Shown piece after piece: positions 1-8,287 of a stretch of DNA of 64,000 bases (position 1 is the stretch's first letter; every line of letters starts with the position of its first letter). The DNA is from Allopseudospirillum japonicum. GTDB lineage: Bacteria; Pseudomonadota; Gammaproteobacteria; Pseudomonadales; Halomonadaceae. A program made the translations under genes and the position numbers. The DNA lies in NCBI RefSeq assembly GCF_900108915.1, contig NZ_FNYH01000002.1:186001-250000 (forward strand). The letters run 5' to 3'. The notes under the pieces are model-generated. The model did no database searches and had not been told where the DNA came from. It was given only the letters and a program-made list of their open reading frames with translations.

Positions 1-1
1 A

Positions 2-2668
2 CAACAAAATCAAGTGCTTGCTTCTATACAAGGGCAAATCCAAGAATTAAGACGTGCAGATGCACAGCAAACACAAAGCAATTTTGAGCAACAAGAAGTA
101 CAAAGCTTACATCCTTGGGTTCGGGAAGCGCTCAACCGCAACCAAGCGCTGAGTGAGCAGCTGAATCAAAGTGTGCAAAACGCGGAAGCTATTAGTGGCC
201 AACAAACAAAAATTCGCCAGCAGCAGCAAAATCTTACAGAAAATCTGCGCACCTTGCAGCAGCAGGTGGAATTAGAGGTAGGTTATGCAGGTCAAGAAGT
301 TCGGCGTTTATTGCAGCAATTACCAAGACTGCATCCGATTCAACAAACCCGCGAAGCTTTAAACTCAGTACGTTTGAAGTCTTTGGAACTTGAACGCCGA
401 CGGATTGAAATCGAAGCTCAAGGACCTGTGTTAGCTCGGCCAGCAAGTACCCCGAGTCATACGTCGCAGAATGATGAAACAGTATCCGTAGAAACTGAGT
501 TGGCACCTGAGCAAAAGCATCAAATCCGTACCTATCACACAGAACGCCTCACCTTGCTGCGAAAATTGCAGGAGGCGCAACAACGCCTAGTACATGAATA
601 TTTGCAACTGCTTGCATTGCAAGAACAAGCCAATACGCAAATCCGTGAAGCAAGTGAATTTTTACGCCGTCATCAGCTATGGATTCCGAGTGCACCCCTG
701 ATTGATTTAGCTTGGGTCAGTGGGGTCATCGATGGCTTGCAACGCAGTCTCAATCCACAAACTGGCTGGCAATTAATACAGAAAATTCCTGTGTTTGCAT
801 GGATTGTTTGGGGTATGGCGATCTTGATTGCAACCTTTATTGGTTGGCGGATGCGTCAGTATTTGAAGGCACAAAGACCTGAATGGAGCAAGCGTATTGG
901 TAAAGTGACCCAGGATTCTTATCGTTACACTTTACGCTTACTTTGGTCCGTTCCTATCATTTATTTGCCTGTGCTGCTAGGTACAGGTGCGGGGGCTTGG
1001 TTATTTATTGAATATGCACAAGTCGGTACAAGTAGCGGGCAACTGATGCTTGCAATGAGTGAAGGCTTGTATAGCTTAGCGATTTTAGGAGGGCTTTATC
1101 TAAGTTGTGTGTATTGGTTTAAGTATCCGGATAGTTTAGCTGTAGCACATTTTCAGTGGCCAGCGCCTTTGGCTCTACAGCTAACAAAAGGCTGGCGTTG
1201 GTTGGCTTGGCTGGCTATTCCTATGTTAGCGAGTTTATTAGTGATTGATGCTTATGGGCATCTGGAACTACGCGAAGGCATAGGGCGCTTGTTGCAAATC
1301 AGTTTATTGTTAACTCTGGCCCTTTATTGGTGGCATTTAGCCCATCAATTAGCGAAAGCCGTTCCTGTAACGACTTGGTGGCAACGTCCTGCACTTTGGA
1401 GTCGTTTGTTAGCTATTTTGCACTTTGGACTCGGTATTTTTACCGCCTATGGTTATTCCTATAGTGCTTGGGTGGTACTCACACTCGTATGGAAAATTAT
1501 TGCCATTTTGGCGGGTGTCGGCTTGATCTATCTATTGGCACAACGTTGGTTATTAATGGAAGAACGTTGGTTAGCCTTCCAGCGTGCAAAAACTAAACGC
1601 GAGGAAATTTTAGCGCAACGCGCACAGGAGGCCGCAACGCAAGAAGGCAGCAGTACAGGAATGAAAGGGGATGCACCACCACCTGTCGAAGAAAATCTAC
1701 TCGATTTACAAACTGTAAGTGAGCAATCTCGGGTATTGTTAAAAGCCGGCCTACTAGGCACCTTGCTTGTCTTAATTGGCAGTGTGTTTGCGGATTTTTT
1801 ACCTTCCTTAGCGGCATTAGACTCTATTGTCCTTTGGGATCAAAGGAATGCAGATGGCGAGATTATCCAAAGTATTACCCTAAAAGGGGCGTTATTTGGG
1901 ATGGCCGTGTTGGGTTTAAGTATCTTTGCAGCCCGTAATTTACCTGGCGTGCTTGAGCTGTTAGTGCTCAAACGGATGCAATTAGCACCTGGAAGTGCGT
2001 ATGCGGTCACGACCTTGTCTAAGTATATTTTAGTGACTTTTGGTATTTTAAGTTGCTTTAACCAACTGGGCATGGACTGGGGACGTTTACAATGGTTAGT
2101 CGCGGCTTTGGGTGTGGGGCTAGGTTTTGGTTTGCAGGAAATTTTTGCAAATTTTGTCTCTGGTTTGATCATTTTGTTTGAAAAGCCGGTGCGGATTGGC
2201 GATACCATTACCATTGGCAATTTAAGTGGTACAGTCACACGTATTCAAATTCGTGCAACCACGATTACCGATTGGGATCGTAAGGAAATTATTATTCCAA
2301 ACAAGGCCTTTATCACCGAACAGTTAGTGAATTGGTCTTTATCGGATGCCATTACTCGTGTCGTGATTCCTGTTGGGGTGGCTTATGGCTCTAATACTGA
2401 GCTGGCACGTGAGCTGCTATTAAAAGTCGCATATGAGCACCCTCTTGTGTTGGCTGACCCAGAACCTAATGCCTTTTTCCTGACCTTTGGTGCCAGCTCG
2501 CTGGATATGGAATTAAGAGTTTATGTGAACGATATGGGCGCGCGCTTGCCTGTAGTACATGAATTGCATACACAAATCGCTAAGGTATTTGCGCAACACC
2601 AAATTGAAATTGCCTTTCCGCAACTAGATCTGCATGTGCGTCATTTACCTGATGCACCTGCCACTTGA
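2..2668 (+). CDS. MscS-family mechanosensitive channel, large (MscK-like), 5' end missing
   Basis: Large mechanosensitive channel that would release solutes from the inner membrane on hypo-osmotic shock. The frame is open to the window edge (codons from base 2), so the true start and probably a signal peptide lie upstream; the GTG at 14 is only an internal candidate. Numbering from that GTG, residues 1-225 are a Gln/Glu-rich periplasmic coiled coil, about 250-645 hold several hydrophobic helices, and 660-884 form the MscS core: a Gly/Ala-rich pore helix followed by GLGFGLQEIFANFVSGL, then the beta domain beginning near EKPVRIGDTI. This layout matches the MscK/KefA group (about 1,100 residues in E. 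coli). elbB follows 20 bases after the stop. Family assignment is firm; the exact subtype is inferred. Confidence 0.9.
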   Translation, partial: QQNQVLASIQGQIQELRRADAQQTQSNFEQQEVQSLHPWVREALNRNQALSEQLNQSVQNAEAISGQQTKIRQQQQNLTENLRTLQQQVELEVGYAGQEVRRLLQQLPRLHPIQQTREALNSVRLKSLELERRRIEIEAQGPVLARPASTPSHTSQNDETVSVETELAPEQKHQIRTYHTERLTLLRKLQEAQQRLVHEYLQLLALQEQANTQIREASEFLRRHQLWIPSAPLIDLAWVSGVIDGLQRSLNPQTGWQLIQKIPVFAWIVWGMAILIATFIGWRMRQYLKAQRPEWSKRIGKVTQDSYRYTLRLLWSVPIIYLPVLLGTGAGAWLFIEYAQVGTSSGQLMLAMSEGLYSLAILGGLYLSCVYWFKYPDSLAVAHFQWPAPLALQLTKGWRWLAWLAIPMLASLLVIDAYGHLELREGIGRLLQISLLLTLALYWWHLAHQLAKAVPVTTWWQRPALWSRLLAILHFGLGIFTAYGYSYSAWVVLTLVWKIIAILAGVGLIYLLAQRWLLMEERWLAFQRAKTKREEILAQRAQEAATQEGSSTGMKGDAPPPVEENLLDLQTVSEQSRVLLKAGLLGTLLVLIGSVFADFLPSLAALDSIVLWDQRNADGEIIQSITLKGALFGMAVLGLSIFAARNLPGVLELLVLKRMQLAPGSAYAVTTLSKYILVTFGILSCFNQLGMDWGRLQWLVAALGVGLGFGLQEIFANFVSGLIILFEKPVRIGDTITIGNLSGTVTRIQIRATTITDWDRKEIIIPNKAFITEQLVNWSLSDAITRVVIPVGVAYGSNTELARELLLKVAYEHPLVLADPEPNAFFLTFGASSLDMELRVYVNDMGARLPVVHELHTQIAKVFAQHQIEIAFPQLDLHVRHLPDAPAT

Positions 2669-2688
2669 TTTTCCAAAAGAGGTGACTT

Positions 2689-3363
2689 ATGAAATTGAAA
2701 ATCGCTGTCTTGCTTTCTGGATGTGGTGTGTACGATGGTGCAGAGATTTACGAAAGCGTGTTGACCTTATTGCGTTTAGATCAGCTTGATGTACAAGTAC
2801 AATGTTTTGCCCCAGATCAACCCCAGCATCATGTGATTAACCATATCACAGGGGAAGAAATGGCTGAGCAACGCAACGTCTTAACAGAAGCCGCGCGGAT
2901 TTGCCGTGGTGCCATCTTGCCTTTGACTGAACTTAACGCAGAGGATTTTGATGCCCTGATCTTACCAGGTGGTTTTGGGGTGGCTAAAAATTTCTCTGAT
3001 TTTGCCTTTCGAGGGGCGCAAGTCGAAGTTGATACACAAGTATGTACACAAGTACAAGCCTTCCATCAAGCAGGTAAGCCCTTGGGTCTGATGTGCATTG
3101 CCCCTGCTTTGACTGCCAAACTCCTTGGCCAAGGTGTGACCTGTACAATAGGGCAAGATGCCGGCGTTGCTGGTGCGATTAGTGCCATGGGCGGTTTGCA
3201 CAAATCTTGTGCGGTTGATGAGGTTGTGGTTGATGCAAAGCATAAACTCGTCACAACCCCTGCTTACATGCTCGCTGAACGTATTGATCAAGCAGCACAA
3301 GGGATTTTTAAGCTGGTGGATAAAGTCGTAGAATTAGCGAAAATTGAACGCCAAACTGTGTAA
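2689..3363 (+). CDS. elbB: ElbB-type DJ-1/PfpI-like glyoxalase
   Basis: Cytoplasmic member of the DJ-1/PfpI superfamily related to E. coli ElbB (glyoxalase III-like; historically linked to isoprenoid synthesis). The 224-residue length fits. Visible signatures are LSGCGVYDG at the N terminus, FAPD, ITGEEM, RNVLTEAARI, LILPGGFG, and the nucleophile elbow region LMCIAPA with its conserved Cys (about residue 144). The ATG has an SD (AGGTGA) 7 bases upstream. It lies between the MscS channel gene and the T2SS operon, all on the same strand. Annotation is by motif recognition and the family is clear, but the physiological substrate is not established. Confidence 0.93.
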   Translation: MKLKIAVLLSGCGVYDGAEIYESVLTLLRLDQLDVQVQCFAPDQPQHHVINHITGEEMAEQRNVLTEAARICRGAILPLTELNAEDFDALILPGGFGVAKNFSDFAFRGAQVEVDTQVCTQVQAFHQAGKPLGLMCIAPALTAKLLGQGVTCTIGQDAGVAGAISAMGGLHKSCAVDEVVVDAKHKLVTTPAYMLAERIDQAAQGIFKLVDKVVELAKIERQTV

Positions 3364-3449
3364 GTGAAGGCTTTAATCAGAGAAAATAAAGGGGCTAGAT
3401 GGCCCCTTGTTTAGGTTTTGATCCTCTTAAAGAAAGGAACCCAAAAGTG

Positions 3450-3854
3450 ATGCAAGCATCTAGGCAACGAGGCTTTACTTTAATCGAACTTTTGATTGTG
3501 ATGGTGATTTTAGGTGTGCTCGCAGCGATGGTCGGGCCACAATTATTTAGTAAAGTCGATGATTCCAAACAAAAAGCAGCGAAAGTACAAATCGAAAGTT
3601 TGGGGACAGCTTTAGCGGCCTACCGCTTAGATGTTGGACGTTATCCCAGTCGTTTAGAAGCCTTGCGTACCAATGCAGACAATGAACGTTTGTGGGCTGG
3701 GCCTTATTTACCTAAAGACGTACCGGCTGACCCTTGGGGTAATGCCTACCAGTATCGTCGTGATGGCCAAAGCGAATATGAAATCATTTCTTATGGTGCC
3801 GATGGTCAAAATGGTGGTGAGGGCATAGATGCGGATATTTCTAGCCGTCAGTAA
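3450..3854 (+). CDS. gspG: Type II secretion major pseudopilin GspG
   Basis: Major pseudopilin that polymerises into the periplasmic T2SS pseudopilus. A short basic leader precedes the prepilin peptidase site, G|FTLIELL, followed by the hydrophobic helix. The C terminus shows the calcium-binding end of the family (DPWGNAYQYR, then GADGQNGGEGIDADI). I chose the ATG at 3450 because an AAAGGAAC SD sits about 10 bases upstream; the open frame extends to 3399, but that would give an unusually long leader. GTG at 3447 is an equal alternative. It is the first gene of a gspGHIJKLMD run. At 134 residues it has the usual GspG length. Confidence 0.95.
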   Translation: MQASRQRGFTLIELLIVMVILGVLAAMVGPQLFSKVDDSKQKAAKVQIESLGTALAAYRLDVGRYPSRLEALRTNADNERLWAGPYLPKDVPADPWGNAYQYRRDGQSEYEIISYGADGQNGGEGIDADISSRQ

Positions 3855-3861
3855 AATACCT

Positions 3862-4278
3862 ATGTTTTTATCATCTTCTAGACGACAACAGGGCTTTACC
3901 TTGATAGAGCTGTTGTTAGTGCTAGCGATTATGGCAATTACTACGGCCACTTTGATGCCACAAATGTTCTCTCAAGGCGGCCGTGGGGACTATGTGCGTT
4001 TAACGCCTAGTTTGCAGCAAGCTTTGGATGCTTATCGGCAGCAAGCATTGCACGAAGGTCGCAGCATGGAGTTCGTTGTAGATGAAGTTTTTGCGCCCTT
4101 GATGCAAGATTGGCATGTGCATATGCCAAGTGAATCAACAGCCATCACTTGGATCATTTATGCAGATGCCAGTGTGTATGGTGCGCCTATTACGTATACG
4201 CATAAGCAAAATAGACGCCTGCAATTAGCCATTCATGTACAAGCTTTGACAGGTCAACTGGGTGTGCAATGGCAATAA
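3862..4278 (+). CDS. gspH: Type II secretion minor pseudopilin GspH
   Basis: Minor pseudopilin near the tip of the T2SS pseudopilus. The leader ends at QQG|FTLIELLLVL, the class III signal with Glu at +5 of the mature protein. The mature part is short and poorly conserved, as usual for GspH. The start at 3862 gives a 10-residue leader; the frame also opens at 3829, inside gspG, which is less likely. No strong SD is visible, and with a 7-base gap after the gspG stop it is probably translated by coupling. The 3' end overlaps gspI by 10 bases. Identity rests on the pilin signal plus its place between gspG and gspI. Confidence 0.85.
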   Translation: MFLSSSRRQQGFTLIELLLVLAIMAITTATLMPQMFSQGGRGDYVRLTPSLQQALDAYRQQALHEGRSMEFVVDEVFAPLMQDWHVHMPSESTAITWIIYADASVYGAPITYTHKQNRRLQLAIHVQALTGQLGVQWQ

Positions 4279-4625
4279 CGAAACGAGGTAGATCTCGCGG
4301 ATTTACTTTATTAGAGGCGCTGATTGCACTACTTATTTTAAGCGTGAGCCTCACGGCCTTGTATGCAGCTTTGGGTAGCAATTATCAGTTGGCCGCTAAA
4401 ATTTTTACTGCACAAGAGAGATATAGAGAACGCCATACTCAGTATGCCGCCTTAGATTTACCCAGCTTAGCGACACAAATGGGGCAAACTTCAGCCCCTT
4501 TAATTCTGATGCCTTTGAGTGAAAAATCACAGCGCATCTGGCGCTTGTATCAGATACCTGATGTATATCAGCCAGAAATACGTTATTGGATTTGGCGTGA
4601 TACTCGGATTCAGGGATCAAGATAA
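4269..4625 (+). CDS. gspI: Type II secretion minor pseudopilin GspI
   Basis: Minor pseudopilin that, in studied systems, nucleates the GspI-J-K tip complex. N terminus: a basic leader, then RG|FTLLEALIALLILSVS, with the LLEALIAL pattern typical of GspI. At 118 residues it matches the family. The start overlaps the end of gspH by 10 bases and the stop abuts the gspJ ATG directly, indicating translational coupling. The C-terminal half (QPEIRYWIWRD) is weakly conserved in general, so the assignment rests on the N terminus and gene order. Confidence 0.88.
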   Translation: MAITKRGRSRGFTLLEALIALLILSVSLTALYAALGSNYQLAAKIFTAQERYRERHTQYAALDLPSLATQMGQTSAPLILMPLSEKSQRIWRLYQIPDVYQPEIRYWIWRDTRIQGSR

Positions 4626-5294
4626 ATGCGAGCGACTAAAGGATTTACCTTGCTAGAAATGCTGGTTGCTTTGGTGCTCAGTGTGCTCATTATGGCGGCT
4701 TTAGGTGGTGTGCTTAAACAGGTAGAACAAAGCTGGCGGCGTTTAGGGTTTGTGCTTTTTGGTCCAGAAATTTGGCAAACGCAAGCAGAACATCTAAGTC
4801 AACGCTTTTATACCGCTTGGTTATATCCCTTATATAACGATAGGTCGGTCTTTTTTGATGGCCAAGCACAACAAGTGTTTTGGGTTAGTCGAATCACAGG
4901 CGTCCAGCCTGGACAAGCGGCGGATTCTCCTGTGCAAGAAGCGCCTTGGTTATACGGTTTACGTATTCAAGAAAACGGACAGCAAATGCATTTACAGATG
5001 GCGCGTGCGCCTGTGTACACGCAAGCTTCACCAGAGATCCTGGCTGAAGAAACTTTATGGACAGATATTTTAGCCGCACAGCGTATTGAGCTTGCTTATT
5101 GGATAGAGGAAAACAAACAGCTGAATTTGCCGGCTGCTTTATTCAATACTTGGAATGCGGGCCAATATCCACGCTTACCAGATGCGGTACGCTTGCGCTA
5201 TCGGCTAGAAGCGAATGCACCTTGGCAAACTTGGTGGTTTCCGCTGGGTGAACGTCATACAGGAATTACGCAAAGTGCGGAGCCAAGCCGCTAA
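4626..5294 (+). CDS. gspJ: Type II secretion minor pseudopilin GspJ
   Basis: Minor pseudopilin of the T2SS tip complex. The leader MRATKG precedes FTLLEMLVALVLSVLIM, the expected cleavage motif and transmembrane helix. At 222 residues it is the size of GspJ. The C-terminal part contains PDAVRLRYRLE, which resembles the conserved 'lP.avrl.l' strand near the end of this family. It begins on the base after the gspI stop, and its TAA overlaps the gspK ATG by one base (TAATG). Confidence 0.92.
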   Translation: MRATKGFTLLEMLVALVLSVLIMAALGGVLKQVEQSWRRLGFVLFGPEIWQTQAEHLSQRFYTAWLYPLYNDRSVFFDGQAQQVFWVSRITGVQPGQAADSPVQEAPWLYGLRIQENGQQMHLQMARAPVYTQASPEILAEETLWTDILAAQRIELAYWIEENKQLNLPAALFNTWNAGQYPRLPDAVRLRYRLEANAPWQTWWFPLGERHTGITQSAEPSR

Positions 5295-6271
5295 TGCCTG
5301 GTGTCAGCTCTCGTCACACCTCCCAAGGTATGGTGCTTATTTTGCTGTTATGGATGCTCGCACTGGCCAGTATTTGGTTGATTTTTATTAGTGACCATTT
5401 AGGGACCTATGCCAAATATCAAAGTCAGCGTGAGCAAAGGCTGATTTGGCAAACGCAAGCGCGCTCTTTATTACATTGGGCGGAAGAGCAAATTGCTCAT
5501 ACACGACATTGGCAGCCACTAACCCCTGTGTTGGAAACTCAGCTTGATGTACAGCAAAAACAAGCCTATTTGCCTTATGATGGGCGCTGGCGCACGCACT
5601 TTGATACCTATCCGGAATTGGCGCAACAAGGGGCGCGTGTTAGTATCCTCGACCTTTCCGGACGTATCAATCCCAACCTGATGGTGGCAGGTCAGTGGCG
5701 CAGTTTGATACAGGCTTGGCATCAAAACGAGAGTTTAGCGACAGAAGTGACGGCGGTATGGCAAGACTGGCGTGATCCAGACCATCTGAAGGCTTTAAAT
5801 GGCGCTGAGTTTGATGATTATCAAAAATTAGGTTATGCCCCGCGCAATGCAAACTTGGTATATGTTGATGAAATGCGGTTGTGGAAGATATCGCGTCCTT
5901 GGTTACCTCAAGGGGATTTGCGTCAATATTTTTCTGTGTATGCACCTGAAAATAAAGTCAATCCCAACTATGCCAGCGTTGATTTGTTAGCGGCTTTGCC
6001 TGGCATGGATGCAAGTTTAGCGCGCACCCTGTTACAAGCCCGTGAGGGGATACGTCCTTTAACCTTGAACCAAGTGCGGGATTTAGTGCCTATCACACGT
6101 TGGCCAAGTCTGTTTACTTGGTTGAATTTTGAGCCGAGCCGGCGCTTTTTGATTGAAGCTGTTGCCCATAAAGATGCGGGCTTTAGCTTATATGAAGTCG
6201 TCGAGTTAGAGTGGCAAGGCGAGCAGAGGCGTTTAGCCACAGGTATACGCTGGTTACATGCTCAACCGTAA
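5294..6271 (+). CDS. gspK: Type II secretion minor pseudopilin GspK
   Basis: The largest minor pseudopilin, which caps the pseudopilus tip. The hydrophobic segment follows SQG|MVLILLLWMLALASIWLI; as typical for GspK, Glu at position 5 is replaced. Later family landmarks are LSGRINPN, then NPNYASVDLLAALPGMD, corresponding to the helix-hairpin-helix-like part, and a C-terminal strand region. Length 325 residues fits. It starts inside the gspJ stop codon and ends immediately before gspL, so expression is coupled. Confidence 0.93.
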   Translation: MPGVSSRHTSQGMVLILLLWMLALASIWLIFISDHLGTYAKYQSQREQRLIWQTQARSLLHWAEEQIAHTRHWQPLTPVLETQLDVQQKQAYLPYDGRWRTHFDTYPELAQQGARVSILDLSGRINPNLMVAGQWRSLIQAWHQNESLATEVTAVWQDWRDPDHLKALNGAEFDDYQKLGYAPRNANLVYVDEMRLWKISRPWLPQGDLRQYFSVYAPENKVNPNYASVDLLAALPGMDASLARTLLQAREGIRPLTLNQVRDLVPITRWPSLFTWLNFEPSRRFLIEAVAHKDAGFSLYEVVELEWQGEQRRLATGIRWLHAQP

Positions 6272-7732
6272 ATGGGATTCGATGTGAAAAAGACGTTACT
6301 TAGCTCCTTAACTGCCTTGCGAAAGCCTAAGGCATTCATACAGGAGATGCCTTTATCAGGGCAACATCTGATTATAGGAACAGATCAGGCGTATTATTGT
6401 CGGTTTCCGGTAGCGTCATGGTTAAAAAATCGCACTTTGCCTCCGCAGCATCTTACCTTGTCTGCCTGTCCAGTAGAGGTGATATCGGCAAGTTTGCAGA
6501 CGCATCAAGAAACGCTTGCACATGCTCAGACAAGCTTGGTTTCTTGGTTGCAAACGAGTGTACTGGCACAAATACATCCTCAAAAACCTCTATCTATCTG
6601 GTTGCCGCCAGAATGTTTTTTGCATACGCAAGTGGCGTTGCCTAAAGCCTTGAGTATAGAGGAAGCACAAGCCGCACTTGCATTACAACAAGGTCAATAT
6701 TTTCCCTTTGCGACGCAACATGCGTTGATTTTGCAAGTCATCCCGACTTGGTCATGGGGACAAAGCGCCCCAGAGCAGCAAAACTATCAGGTGTTGGCTT
6801 TATCGCAACATTTTGCGCACATGTGGATTAAGGCAATCACTCAAGTCTTTCCTAAAATGCCGCTTGCAAATGTGGGGTATCGTCCTTTGTTACGGTTAGC
6901 TGATGCCACCTTTGATCAGGTACCCGTGCAAGAAGATCAAGCCTATTGTGAGATCAGCACGCAAGGCATCACCCAAGTGATTTGGCAGCCAGAAGATCCT
7001 AAATTAGCATGTCAATGGGGGCCGCAAGCTTATGTAGCCGCACAAGCGCATACGGATCAGCAAACTTGGCCTTATTGGGGTGTCGGCGCGCAAGTGGAGT
7101 ATCACACTTTAAGTTCACGCTTGATGGACTTGCTAGAGCGAGCCGGTCAGATTGGCAAAAAAGTACACCCTCAATTGCGCTTACCCCTGCGGTTAGATTT
7201 TCGTCCACCATGTTATATCGATCAGCAACGACAAGTACGTAAAAGACGCTTTTTGATACTCACCGCCTTAGTAGGGTTGTGTCTAGTTGGTTTGGGTGCG
7301 CTTGCTGGATGGCAACGCTGGCAGCAAGTGCAAAGTATTGCGCAACAAGAAGCAGCGCTTGCACCACAAATCGCGCAGGTGCAAGCATTGCGGGCGCAAA
7401 TCCAAGCTTATGAAGCACGTTTTGCTTTGCTAGAAAGCTTACCCAAGTTGCAAGTTTTGCCTTGGTTAACGGCTTTAGATAAACAGTTACCGCAAGATAC
7501 TTGGCTGACACAAATTATTTTAGAGCCTCAAGGGAAAGTGACTTTAGTCGGTCGTAGCGCTCAAGCGGAAGCTTTGGTGGGTATTTTAAGTCAGATGCCT
7601 GAGTTTACTAAGGTGAGCTTGTCTCGTGCTATCACACGGGAAGGGGCTTATGCCAGTTTTGGTATCAGTATAGAGTTGGTTGATTGGCCACAGCGCGATG
7701 CTTTTATGGAGACTTACGCCCGTGAACCCTGA
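6272..7732 (+). CDS. gspL: Type II secretion inner-membrane platform protein GspL
   Basis: Bitopic T2SS platform protein whose cytoplasmic domain docks the GspE ATPase and whose periplasmic part pairs with GspM. Residues 1 to about 325 form the cytoplasmic actin-like region (IWLPPECFL, VALPKALSIEEA). One transmembrane helix lies near 328-347, preceded by RKRR, and is followed by a coiled coil and a small ferredoxin-like periplasmic domain (TWLTQIILEPQGKVTLVG). At 486 residues it is longer than E. coli GspL. Its start abuts the gspK stop; its 3' end overlaps gspM by 11 bases. Assignment combines order and architecture. Confidence 0.88.
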   Translation: MGFDVKKTLLSSLTALRKPKAFIQEMPLSGQHLIIGTDQAYYCRFPVASWLKNRTLPPQHLTLSACPVEVISASLQTHQETLAHAQTSLVSWLQTSVLAQIHPQKPLSIWLPPECFLHTQVALPKALSIEEAQAALALQQGQYFPFATQHALILQVIPTWSWGQSAPEQQNYQVLALSQHFAHMWIKAITQVFPKMPLANVGYRPLLRLADATFDQVPVQEDQAYCEISTQGITQVIWQPEDPKLACQWGPQAYVAAQAHTDQQTWPYWGVGAQVEYHTLSSRLMDLLERAGQIGKKVHPQLRLPLRLDFRPPCYIDQQRQVRKRRFLILTALVGLCLVGLGALAGWQRWQQVQSIAQQEAALAPQIAQVQALRAQIQAYEARFALLESLPKLQVLPWLTALDKQLPQDTWLTQIILEPQGKVTLVGRSAQAEALVGILSQMPEFTKVSLSRAITREGAYASFGISIELVDWPQRDAFMETYAREP

Positions 7733-8279
7733 AACACGTATACGTTTACTTGCTGGGATCGCGGTGCTTTTGCTCACGATCCAAGGGATACGTTGGTGGC
7801 AAGCGCGAGAGACCACAGGCGCTTGGTGGGATTTAGACCAAGCGCAACAGCTGTATCAACAGAAACGGCAAGAAGTCGCCCGTTTGCCAGCCTATCAGCA
7901 AGTATTACAACAGTTAGATGTACAATGGCAGCAAGTACGCCTATCCATTTGGCAAGATACCAGCCCACAAACTGCTGCGGCGGCCATGCAACAGAGTCTG
8001 CGCACCCTCAGCAATCAAGAAGGTGTGGGTATTCGACGTTTAGAGCAGCCGCAGTGGTTTGCCTTGCAAACGCATTTAGAGCAAGCGCCTACACACTATA
8101 TTGAAATGAAGGTCGAGCTAGAAGCGACACCGGCGGCCTTGATGTTATGGCTACAAGCTTTAGAAGCGCACACGCCAAGTTTTTATCTTAAAGAAACCCT
8201 TATTCGTGCTCAAGACCGCGAAGGGCGCGCCTTAGTGCAAAGCCTGACCCTCGGCGGTTTCTTTCTGCCAAGGAGTTAA
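7722..8279 (+). CDS. gspM: Type II secretion platform protein GspM
   Basis: Small bitopic partner of GspL. I place the start at GTG 7722, inside the end of gspL, because a GGAG SD sits 10 bases upstream and it gives the expected short cytoplasmic tail (about 8 residues) before one transmembrane helix (LLAGIAVLLLTIQGIRW). ATG codons at 7680 and 7698 are in frame but would place extra residues ahead of the helix. After the helix come a Gln-rich coiled coil and a small alpha/beta domain. Sequence similarity within GspM is low, so the call rests on gene order, size (185 residues) and topology. Confidence 0.85.
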   Translation: MNPETRIRLLAGIAVLLLTIQGIRWWQARETTGAWWDLDQAQQLYQQKRQEVARLPAYQQVLQQLDVQWQQVRLSIWQDTSPQTAAAAMQQSLRTLSNQEGVGIRRLEQPQWFALQTHLEQAPTHYIEMKVELEATPAALMLWLQALEAHTPSFYLKETLIRAQDREGRALVQSLTLGGFFLPRS

Positions 8280-8287
8280 TACTTTTC

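Noticed and set aside
1840-2238. Long open frame on the minus strand inside the MscS channel gene
   Set aside because: It is antisense to a strongly recognisable coding region, has no family features, and reads as a frame shadow.
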